Below, one piece after another: positions 11,351 through 22,821 of a stretch of 64,000 nt of DNA. The notes under the pieces are model-generated. The model did not search any database, was not told the DNA's origin, and saw only the letters and a list, made by a program, of their open reading frames with translations. The stretch is from Litsea cubeba. Its lineage: Eukaryota > Streptophyta > Magnoliopsida > Laurales > Lauraceae. The stretch spans positions 101,439,951-101,503,950 of the forward strand of contig CM022945.1 of NCBI GenBank assembly GCA_012931725.1, in the 5' to 3' direction. The stretch's first letter is position 1; each line of letters opens with the position of its first letter. The position numbers and the translations under genes were made by a program.

Positions 11351-12504
11351 TCTTTTGTTTAATTGTGGGCCACATAATCAAGATCTGAACCATTGGGAGG
11401 CCATTAGAACCCGAATTACGGCCAATGAGTCAAATTGGAGTCGTTGATCTGTCATATATCTCAAGAAGAGAAACCTTTTTATGGCATTAGTGAATGGATA
11501 TTACTAGTGTCCTCTCAACCACCCATGCTTACTCCAGGCGCTGTGGCCCATCAAATGATCACGAGTAACCGATCAATGGATTTTCAACCATCCATATCTG
11601 TCACAGGCATTGTGGCCCATCAAGCGATTACAAGTAACCAATCAATGAATTTTCATTAATTAATTGTGGATGGATTGATTACATACTTACATGTGATCAA
11701 TCTAGCATAGGTCCTACTTTAATTAGAGAGATATAACTATTTGTCCTAAAACAAGGAGTAAATAAATTATTATTTTGGACAATTGGGATTTGATTATGTG
11801 AGCCCTATTATTTTCATATTTTAACTGTCCTAAAGTTTTGAGAAATTATATATTGAGAGATATTTAAGTATTTTTAAATTTAGAATTTCCTTTTGAGTGT
11901 TAGTTAAAAATAATAATATGATTAGTAAAAAAATCAATAAATATAAAATACTATTTGGTTCCTCCCCACCCTAATTATCGGTCAACTATCTCTTGCTTCC
12001 TAGAAGAAAATGTTGACTCAATTAACTGAGTTAAGTGGGTGGTTTGATCATAGATAATACCAATTATAGAAATAGATATGGGTTTATAAAAAAAAATATG
12101 TTTTTAAATTTAATTTAATCCAAGTTCACTATTGAGCATGATGTTTAGATAAGTTGGCAAGGCACCTCCCTTCAACATATACTCGTGGAATTGATGATGA
12201 GGGCCTTGGGTGAGTGTGAGTGTAGGTGGGTGGATGAGAATATTTGCCCTTCAAAATACTTATAAAAAAAAAAACTCCATAATAAGTAGAATTTGTGACA
12301 AAGATTCATATTGTCAGAGAGTTTTAAGTCTAGCACTGATTAATCTCATAATTGACTGTTCTTTGCAATGCTAGCTGGTCTCCACCTCTTCAACACCACA
12401 ATATGCATAGGTTGAAGCCCAAAACTCACTCATTGCTACTGATCACTAATCTTCCACAATTTTGGCAGAAAGCAATTTTAGAACAATGAAAAGAGGTAAA
12501 CCAC
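11351..12504. other. Intergenic, no gene seen
   Basis: Contains the 11355-11465 dispersed repeat, a ~69-bp two-copy tandem repeat (from 11535 and 11604, core GTGGCCCATCAA), then A/T-rich sequence. No coding frame with family resemblance. Confidence 0.5.
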
Positions 12505-14499
12505 TTTTTTTTTTATCAGTAACGGTAAAATATATTAAAGACTTAAGAAAAGGTACACTAAAGAAGATGGAAAGAAAAGTCATGCGAAGGTATTAGAGCT
12601 AAATACCAACACAAAATAATAAATTACAAAGGAGCAAGCAAAGCTACCTCTCTTTCTACCCCAACTTAGCCAAAGCATCCGCCATGCCATTCCCCGACCG
12701 ATGGACATGGTGAAACTCAACATTCAAAGATGATGACCAAGTCTTGATTTCATTGAAAAGAAATTGAAATTTCCATGGACCCTTCTCCAAATAAGACATC
12801 CAAGAAACCGTATTTGAGGAATCGCTTTCCACCACTATGCTATGAAAATTATTTGAGACACAGATCCTTAGAGCTTCCAATATAGCTAACACTTCTGCTT
12901 CATTAGAATCTTTGATGCCTATATACTTTGAGAACATAAACAATACCTCTCCCTTGTAGTTCCTCAAGATGCCACCTATACCTGCAGGTCCTGGTTTTCC
13001 TCTTGCCGCACCATCAACATTAAATTTAAGAACATTAGGAGAAGGGGGAGACCAAGTGACTAAATGTTTCTTCTTAACACATCTGCTTCCCAAACAAACT
13101 TCCCAATTGCTTAAGATATTATCCAAGGTCAAGTGCTCTAACTCTTTTTTTATACTTACCCATTTAGCTATTTTGAGGATAATCATAAAAACAATATCCT
13201 CCATGTCCTTTGCCTTGCCATTGAAGATTCTATTGTTTCTTTCCTTCCAAATCGACCAAAGAATAGAGAAAGGAATCAACCTCCATAGGATTAATCCCAC
13301 CCCTTTAAAAGGACACAACCTCCAAGCCTCCATCAAATCGCTTAAAGCCCTTGGCAAACACCATGAAATTCCACATTTTTTGAAAAAAGATTGCCAAATG
13401 CAAGAGGCAAACTCACAATGCAAGAACAAGTGAGTGATAGATTCTTCTTCCTTACCACATAAGACACAAGAGTCTGAAATGGCTTCAAACATTATCCTTT
13501 TTTTCCTTAGATTGTCCGCTGTTGAAATCTTTCTTGCAACTGCCAACCAAAGGAAAACCTCAACCCTTGGTGGGGCCAAACCACACCACACTTGAGATAG
13601 ATGAGAATGACTTCCCAAGACTATGGAAGAAACACCATAGAAAGATCCAACAGAGAAACTCCCCGAAGGACATGGCTTCCAAATGCGAATATCTTCCTCA
13701 CCCCTGCAAATAAAGACGTTAGCAAGAATGCTTAACAATGACTCATACTCCGAAACCTCAAACTGGCGCAACCCTCTCCTAAAAGACACAAACCATGACA
13801 CTTTTGAACCAACCCAAAAATAACAATCTTTGACCGACAACTCTTTATTACATACAACTCTAAACAATCTAGGAAAAAGAGACCAAAACTTCCCTATCCC
13901 AACCCAATCATCATACCAAAAACGAACATTTTTTCCCTCCCCAACTCTAAAGCCTACACTCTTATTGAATACTTCCCCCCTAACATTGGACACCTCCCCG
14001 AAACAAGAAATAACTCTCAATAAACTTGACATCTTATACTTAGGGACACATTTAGGGACCCACCCCCACTCATCCTCACCATACTTGGAAATAATAATCT
14101 TTTTTCCAAAAAGCATCTTTTTCTACTCCAAACCTCCACCACCACTTAGCTAGCAAAGCCCAATTTTTAAGCTCCAGATCCCCAATGCCTAAACCTCCAC
14201 AAGATTTAGGTTTGACCACTTCGCTCCATTTCATGAGATGAATCTTTCTTTTATCGCCTTTACCTTCCCAAAGAAAGTTTCTTCTTACACGATCCAATCT
14301 ATTTCTCACTGATGCTGGCATTTTGAATAACGACATGTAATAAACTGAGATATTTGACAAGGAAGCTTTGATGAGAGTTATCCTTCCCCCTAAAGATAAG
14401 TAGCACCTTTTCCACCCACTTAACTTCTTTTCAACTTTTTGTATAACAGATTCCCATATTATTTTCGATCTTGGATTAGCCCCAATAGGTAAGCCACTT
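12505..14499 (-). pseudogene. 5'-truncated L1-type LINE: RT C-terminus, zinc-binding region, RNase H
   Basis: Remnant of a plant LINE polyprotein (target-primed retrotransposon). From 14499 downward the protein reads: the end of the reverse transcriptase (GLPIGANPRSK, KLSGWK, LSLGGRITLIK, SCGGLGIGDL), the reverse-transcriptase zinc-binding region (CVLCGKEEESITHLFLHC), and a plant RNase H domain (FNVDGAARGKPGPAGIGG, NEAEVLAILEAL, VESDSSNT, GNGMADALAKLG) with its acidic residues present. The two open segments (14582-14076 and 14116-12656) are in different frames, so there is a frameshift near 14076-14116. All RT catalytic motifs and the endonuclease are missing upstream. The 3' tail is the T run at 12505-12513, i.e. 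poly(A) on the minus strand. AGGTAAACCACTT (12494-12506) recurs as AGGTAAGCCACTT at the 5' junction (14487-14499), overlapping the first conserved codons. This looks like a target duplication with junction microhomology. Confidence 0.85.
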
Positions 14500-15069
14500 G
14501 ATGCAGTAGTACTACTAAATAGTAATGCAGGGGCAGGAACACATTTCAGCTCAGAAATACATTGTGCTGCAGCCTGCACCACTGGAGACTAAAATCGCTG
14601 AAAAAAGTATCCCACCCAGAAATAAAGAAAATGAAACCACCACAAACAATAAAATGCCACCGAAAATTTCTGAGTCCAACAAAGGCCAGGTTTTAACACA
14701 CTTTTGCAGAAACCAGGTTCGGCTCTGACGAAGGCCCATGAGACCCAGCTGACGCTACAATCCTGGCCCAGATATACAAGGCTGGGCTGGGCTGGGCTGG
14801 CCTCAGGCCACTTTGGCCTGACCTTAGACACTCCTAATAGTAAAAAAAAAGAGAGAAAAAAAAAATGGATGCGGCCACATTCAATTTGATAAATAAAAAT
14901 TTTAAAAAAATGTCAAATGTAACTCAGTTGGATCATCTAACATGGGGAAAATCTTACCCTACATGAGAATCCATCATAAAAAAAAATAAGAGGCAAAAAT
15001 CTGCAAACGAGGGGCATTGACATTCATATCAGAACCCATCAATTCAATGACGTGCGAGTGGGGGCATAT
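14500..15069. other. Intergenic, no gene seen
   Basis: Non-coding sequence with a short GGGCT repeat near 14780-14800 and an A-rich stretch near 14848-14870. Open frames here lack family resemblance. Confidence 0.4.
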
Positions 15070-15125
15070 GAAGGAGTACCTGGATGAGCCAGCATCTGAA
15101 GGAGTACCTGGATGAGCCAGCATCT
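15070..15125. repeat. 28-bp perfect tandem duplication
   Basis: Two identical 28-bp units (15070-15097, 15098-15125), each starting GAAGGAGTACCTGGATGAGC. The array abuts the left end of the Harbinger-like element at 15128. Confidence 0.9.
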
Positions 15126-15127
15126 AA

Positions 15128-15751
15128 GACTGCGTTTGGTTTGCTGGAATGGTTGTAGGGTTGAATGGAATGGAGACCGGAATGAATCTGGAATGGAATG
15201 AGGCAGGAATGGGCATTTCCATTCTAGCGTTTGGTACGCTGAGGAATTAACCCAGTGATTGCTATTCCTGCGTTTGGTATACTGGAATGAGTCCTGGAAT
15301 GGAATAAAATTTACATAACACTGACCAAAATACCCTTGTTAGAATTTTATCTTTGGCTCAGTCAATGTATAAATTATAATATCATTAAATAGGTGGGGCC
15401 CACACAAGGTCTTCTATTTTATAATAATAATAATAATAATAATGTATAGATTATATTATTATTATATAGGTGGGGCCCACACAAGCTCTTCTATTTTATA
15501 ATCTTATAATAATAATATATAGATTATATTATTATATAGGTGGGCACAAGCGCTTCTATTTTATAATCTTATAATAATAATAATAATAATGTATGGATTA
15601 TATTATTGTTATATAGGTGGGGGCCACACAAGCTCTTTTTTTATAATCTTATACTAATAATAATAATAATTAATAATAATAATAATAATATAGATTATAT
15701 TATTATTATTATATAGGTGGGGCCCACACAAGCTCTTCTATTTTATAATCT

Positions 15752-15787
<36 letters not shown>

Positions 15788-16411
15788 CTATAGATTATAT
15801 TATTATTATATAGGTGGGGCCCACACAAGTTCTTCTATTTTATAATCTTATAACAATAATAATAATGTATATATTATATTATTATATAAGTGGAGCCCAC
15901 ACAAGTTCTTCTAATTTATAATCTTATAATAATAATATTAATAATATATAGATTATATTATTATTATATAGGTGGGGCCCACACATGTTCTTATCTTTTA
16001 TAATCTTATTATAAAATAATAATGTATATATTATATTATCATATAGGTGGGGCCCACACAAGTTCTTCTATTTTATAATCTTATAATAATAATTATTATA
16101 ATAATAATGTATATATTATATTATTATTATATTGGTGGGGCCTACACAAGTTCTTCTATTTTATAATTTTATTATTTTAATAATAATGTATAGATGTGAA
16201 TAAGGGTCTTTTGGTCTTAAAAAAAAGTAGAAGGAATGGAATGGCCATTCCTTCCCATCTCGGATGGAATGGCCATTCCTCTACATAAGGGAATGGGATT
16301 CCGGAGGTACTGGTCATTACGCCACTTTTTTGCAAACCAAACGCAGTAATGACCATTCCGTTGGAATCACCATTCCATTCCGACCTTCATTACAGCAAAC
16401 CAAACGCTACC
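15128..16411. mobile_element. PIF/Harbinger-Tourist-like element carrying a minisatellite
   Basis: Inverted ends share GCGTTTGGTTTGCTG followed by GAATG or TAATG. TAA flanks both sides (15125-15127 and 16412-16414), the target preference of PIF/Harbinger and Tourist. Sub-terminal GGAATGG/CCATTCC motifs recur on both sides. There is no transposase; the centre is the repeat array described at 15370-16190. Superfamily is inferred from the 3-bp duplication and end sequence. Confidence 0.72.
15370..16190. repeat. Minisatellite, ~10 units of 70-100 bp
   Basis: Each unit contains AGGTGGGGCCCACACAAG (with variants), then TTCTATTTTATAATCTTATA, then an (AAT)n stretch of variable length and TAGATTATATTATTA. 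Unit starts lie near 15391, 15469, 15538, 15614, 15715, 15811, 15890, 15971, 16046 and 16134. The embedded AAT tracts (15423-15442, 15654-15690, 15753-15787) account for most length differences. Confidence 0.88.
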
Positions 16412-17135
16412 TAAGAGCATCAGAGGACAAATGACCATCTTGGGTCTGCTGTTATGGGACCAAGTATTCCATCAGGGCAGTCCACTGGGATCAAACTATA
16501 AGTGTTCATCATCAGCTAACATTGTTTCAAGCTTGTATCAATGGACCAGCCCACATAAAGACTACTAATTCTCCATGTCCATAAACAGAGTAACTTAGAG
16601 AGTGCCATCAAAAGCCCCCGCAATATACAGCTATGGTGGTCACCACCTCTGATAAAAACAAAAAAACTAACGGAGTTTTCAGTAAGGTACCAATATCATA
16701 AGAATATCTACACTCACCATGTTGAAAGAATGGTATGCCAAAAATGCTTAGGAAGCAATCATAGGCTGCTATATATTATGACAAGGAGTACAAATTAGAT
16801 ATACAAAGAAAACACATAAAAAGAGCATAACAATGGATGAACCCAGTGATTGCAGTTTGAAATGCCTCCACAGGCCCGCGATGAGAGATGAGGCCAACTT
16901 GACATAAGTCTTGAGAGACCCAAGCAACTAATCAGACAAGATCCAGTTGTGTCGATTGCCTAACCCAGTAAATAGGTTAATCTAACTGGCAGATCAGCCA
17001 CGTGTACAAAAGAAATACATGGTTCAAAAAGTTTAAAGGTGGTCCACACGAAAGCAGATATGTGGCATTCAGCCAGATATTTGGGTTGAGAGGCCTGGAT
17101 AGTGCAAGTCTAAGCCATGTCAATGCACCTCTCTT

Positions 17136-20100
17136 CTAGCTTCTTACAGTCGCAATCAGTTGAGCCATGACAGTAGCATACTGTACTGCTGTGTGCTGGG
17201 AACTGTAATGGTCTGAGAGGCCATATTCGGGAAAATTAGTGTCAATGTGCATAAAATGACCAGGTAACGACTTTCTAGATATGGTCTCTTGCCATATATC
17301 TACAAACTCTTCCATGATTTGCCTGGATTTCTCTAATGAAGAAATGGGAAGATACTCAACCTGCAAATAAGAAGAACAATTTAATGTTGGATCTTCTATT
17401 GCTCACAAACTCCACTATATCGAGTACCAAATGAAAGCATTATGCACAGCATATGGACTATGAAGCACGGATATGGGACACGGATACGATATGATACGGA
17501 TACGTAGATCACCATTTCTCAAAAAAGAATGATGCGATACGCCGGGGATACATTGAGTTTTTTTTTTTTATAAATATTTTTTATATGAATGTGTAATAAA
17601 AATCTAACGTTATTTCAATCAAAATAGCCATAAAATATGCACTTTCATATAACCTAGGCTAATATAAACAGAAAATATAATGTGTGTAAAAAACAATCTG
17701 ATGTGTGTAAAAGAAAAATCTGATGTGTAAAAAATATAATGTGAAAAAAAAATTCGGATGTTTTCCACTCACTCTTTATTCTCAGCAGACAGCAGTCAGC
17801 ACTCAGCAGGTCTTTGTGGGAACAGGCCCACCTGCCCAAACACAGATGAACTGGCGAATGAAATAAGATGAACCCAGCCCCTTTTTCTTCAATCTGCAAA
17901 AACAGATGAACCCAGCCCCTTTTTGACTTGCAGAGATGATACGGCAGCGGACGAACAGCGCCCATATTTCCGACGAAGCCCGGAGAGCACTGACGAACTG
18001 CTGCAAACTGGTGCAAGGTACAGCTTCTTCCTTTCTTCTCTTTCTTTCTTTCTCTCTCTCTTTTTTCTTCTATGCGCGACTGATGTTGGTGTTGGAGAAG
18101 AAATAGGGTTTCCCCCTTATAACATGCGCAACACACGTTTTCCACTTAAACGTATCCCGCACGTGTCCGGCGCGTGTCCGGAATACAAAAAAAAAAAAAA
18201 AGCGAAGGATATGTTGTTTTACGTATCGGGGGCGTATCCGTGCCCAATACGCCCGGGATACGGATTCGTCGCCCATATCTACGTATCCGTGCTTCGTAGC
18301 ATATGGATTAAGGATGAAAGGACAATAGAATGTTAATTTTATTAATTTCTTGCAAGGATGGTTCAATACTCAAGAATGGAAATACAACAGTTCATTTAGA
18401 ACAGTATCTTGTCTCATAGCAACAGGTGGAATCTGCAAAGAACCCTTCTCCGCACATTTCTTCTACTAAGAGGTCATGTAGTGAACAGAATAACAGCATC
18501 ATTATAAGGTATACTTAGTTTGGAGTTTTCACAAGAAAAAAAAAACATGTGCATTACGTATTATGGATAACTAGCATGGAATGTGATTAATCACAAGCAA
18601 TATGGAAGATGGAGACAAAATTTTAAAAGGGTTAAAACATGTCATACCTCCATAACAATGCCTCTCAAACTTTCGTTATGGGACAGAACTACTTTTCCAA
18701 CTCTCACTTTGAAGTCACCAAGTTTATATTGAAATCCCTGAGTGGAGGTAGAGAGAGACCAGCAAAGGTCATGAACTGTAAAATAGATGATAAAGCATAT
18801 AAAACATTTACATATAACATTATCTGAATATCTACCTCCCAACAAGTATGTGCTGGAAGTTTTTAGGTATTAAATGCAAGAATGAGGCAAGAGACTCCTT
18901 TATCAAATAAAAGTTCCAAAATACCCTCATTACACGGGCTTCACTTTTCCTCATTTCCCTTCAATGTTGCAATAGCATCTTCTGCTTCAGGTTAAGACAA
19001 AAAACCCCATGACTATCAGTTATGAGGGGGGAAAAAATGAATACCGCATAGACCATAAACAAATCAGCTCCATGATGGACCTAAACCCAGACCATATTAA
19101 GTTTTGGAGACACAGACCCAACCTGATTACCCGACGAACACATAATCATGGACCTAAATTCCAGGCCCAGTTGTTAAATGGGTATGAAATCAGGGCCTAT
19201 ACCCAACTTTTAAGGTTCAGCCCTTCAGTTAGTGGTGTTAATGGGGGTCATTGCAATTCATAGTTTATCCTTTTACCCAAAAAGGCTTGGCTTAAACCTA
19301 ATCGTGTATAGACTGCCTAATCGTGTATAAACTGTATACCCTATTAGGTTTATGAATATTGGGGTTGGACCCAACTAGACCTGGATGGCTGGACCTGACC
19401 CAGTTACTGGATGAGCCCATAACTGCAAAGCTGAATACTGAACCGATTGTCAAACAGGCTCCAAATCAGGACACGTTATTTTCTATTGCACTGAGTCCTT
19501 CGATACTCTGGTAGATGGGGGTGTTCATTGCAGAACTAATAGTGCACAAGTAAAAGAAAAAAAAGAAAAAAAAAGAAGAAGAAAGAAATACCACTTCCCA
19601 TTTTGATAAGACAGAACCTGTATTAACTCGAAAAAGGAAAGGGGCAGAACCTAATCTGACACGTAATTATAAATAAAAGAAAAAAGAGCACAAGTTGTCA
19701 TCATTTGTGCAAAACATGTTGTCTCCAATTACGTAACTAAATGCTATGACTTAAATTCTCATGATACTACGTAGATAGAATTTTGCCACAGAGGCTGGTT
19801 CTTAATCAAGCTCGAGGAAATTAGCAGCTCATCTACCAGTGTTGAAGACATTATAGCAAAGTCTAATAATACATAGAAATCTCATAACCAATCATACAGG
19901 TGTTTTTTTTTTTAAAGCTCTTTCTTGCCATTGGACATTAGAACCTACAGCATTGAGCATAAATTCATAGGTGAATTTCTAAGACTTTGTGCTCAATATC
20001 CTCAACAGGTTGGATTTTCTCTATATCTGCTTTTGTAGAGATTCTGCCTATAGGAAACTTTGGAATTGGTTGCAATTGCCTCCAAAATAGGAAGTTTGAG

Positions 20101-22563
20101 TCTGACTCTGATGCCATCTTTTTCAAAGATGGGCCGAACTCAGGTGTTAAATGAAATCCAATCAAGGTGACATTCTGTTGTGCGAATCTGAATTAGTTGA
20201 GACACATTTTCACATAATATGTAGCCCAAATAGGAATTTTATGAATTTTAGTAATTGCAGTATAACTTATGCTCAGTCATCCCTACCCTAAAGTGGAGGC
20301 TATAAATACTTGCATCTTATCTCTTTAAGACATTCATCTCATTGATAAAGAAAAGTTCTTTTTCTTCTTGGATCTAGTTAGATCTTAGGTTAAACCTTAG
20401 ATCAAAGTGGTGCTAAGCCGGGCTTGGAGTGCTTATGGTCATGTCACAAGTTCAAACTATGCAACCTTTTTGGGCCAGTTTGGCAATTTACTATTAAAGT
20501 AAAAGTGATGTGAAACATCAAATCAAGAGAGAAAAATATAATGGGATTGTGATGGTATTTTGTCTTTAGTGGATTGGTAGGGAATCTTTTTTACTTTTTG
20601 TATAAAAAGTGGGTGTTCTTTTGTCATTTAGTGGAGAAAGGAGGTTGCTTTTTTACTTATTTTTGAAAAAAAAAGGAGGGAATTTTAAAGATGAGTACTT
20701 TTGATGTGACCCCTTGTCTGAAAATTGGAGGCTTTGCCTTACTTTTACTAACCTAGTAAATTGCCAAACGCCCTAAGAATCCATTTGAGCATAATATGCT
20801 TTAAGTTTAGCAATGTGTGTTGATAATATATATAAATATGGCCAAGGCTCTCCTAAGCTAAAGCTTAGGATAGCTTTTCGTAAGCTCATGCTTGTTGGGC
20901 CCACCCTTGGTCCATCCAAATGAACCAAACACACTAAAACCAAACCAAACCAAACCAAGCCTTTTCCCACTAGGTGGGGTCGGCTATATGGATTTGACGA
21001 CGCCAATCAAATCTGTTTAGGGCCATGTCCTCCATTAGATCCATGTAGGCAAGGTCGTGTTTAATAGTTTATTTCCAACTTCTCTTGAGTCTCCCTCTCC
21101 TACTCCTAGCAATCTCCATGCTTTCACACCTTTTAACAGGTGCCTCCATTTGACGGCTTCTAACATGGCCGAACCATCTCAGTCGATTTTCTCTCATTTT
21201 ATCTCCAATCGGTGCTATTCCTACTTTGCCCCTAATCTCCTCATTCCTAATCCTATCTCTCCTTGAGATCCCGCACATCCATCTTAGCATTCTCATCTTC
21301 GCAACTTCCATCATCTTGACATGATTATGCTTTACTGCCCAACACTCTGATCCATATAACAACGCTGGTCGTACCGCCACCTTATAATACTTTCCTTTAA
21401 CCTTGAGGGGGACTTTCCGATCACACAAGACCCCCGAAGCACTCCTCCATTTGGTCCACCCGGCCTGAATCCTGTGACTTAAATTGCACATGTCCACCAA
21501 CTTTTGGTCAGATCCGAATTTACTGGACTGTTGGATCGACTATGTATCGATCCAAATGGACTGTTGACCATTAAACTTTTGGGGCCCAGATGGAGATGAT
21601 AAAAACCATAGTTGGGGTTGATTTTTAGCACAGAGGAGGGTCCCAGGGAGTCCTTGAAATCCCCCCATCCCCACCTCCATGTGGGCCCCACCACACATTT
21701 GAGCTTGCCTCAGCTTACCTTATCCTAAGCTGCAACTTAGGAGAGCTGGCCCCCATATATATATGTATGAGAAATTCTCAAAAACTCCCCTACCTCAAAA
21801 GGGGAATTTCTGCCCTTATCTAATAACTAGAAATTCCCCGTGCCTGAAATCACGGCACACCACCGGACCTGGATATGCCTCAGACCGACCGAACTCAGGT
21901 TCCATGTGTCTCGAAAGCAAGTCCAACCATAAAATGGATTCCACCAAAAAAAAAAATCCAATTGATTGCCAAATGATATAATTCCATTCATTCATTTATT
22001 CTTAACAAAATTGAATCATGAAATCTTTCACCCAATTTCCTCATCTCATCTTCTTATCTTGGTCCCATCTCATCATCAATAAAGTAGTGTTTTTTTTTTT
22101 TAAATGAAGAAGGGATGGCAATACCTGTAAATAACTCAAACTTGCTGACCATTTTTTGCTTTTGATGGGGATGGCAAAAACTTGTAAATTTCTCCAACTT
22201 TTAGCCATTTTTCTTTTAAATGAAAAAGGGATGGCAATACCTGTAAATAATTCTAACTTGCTGCCCCCCTTTTGTATTCCCTTTTTAAATCCAAGGGTTC
22301 AAAATATCCCTTGGATTTATATACATAGATCCAATGGCTTAAAATGTCTCAGGATTCAAAACCTGAGCTCCGTTATTATATAGATAGGCAATAGCCAATG
22401 ATTTGTTAGTATTTTAAGAGAATCTATAAAAGATCCACCTTTGTAGGAGAATGTTTAGGAGAGAGAATGGATAAGTATATCATTGATGACACGTGTCACA
22501 CTTTTATTGACTAAAAAAGGGGCGTTTTTTTTTATGAAAAACGCCCAAGGAGTTTTGTGGCAT

Positions 22564-22606
<43 letters not shown>

Positions 22607-22782
22607 CATATATATAGGGAGATGCTCCTATGAGAGCATCTCTCACCTTACTATGAGAGATAAGGTGGGGGCCCTCACATTTAAGTTGTTGGCATTGGAT
22701 ATGGATGTGAGTGCACCCACCTTATCTCTGATAGTAAGGTGAGATAAGAGCATCTCCCATATATATATATATATAGATAAGC

Positions 22783-22821
<39 letters not shown>

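Noticed and set aside
12969..14153. Plus-strand frames across the LINE
   Set aside because: Antisense shadows of the minus-strand LINE polyprotein.
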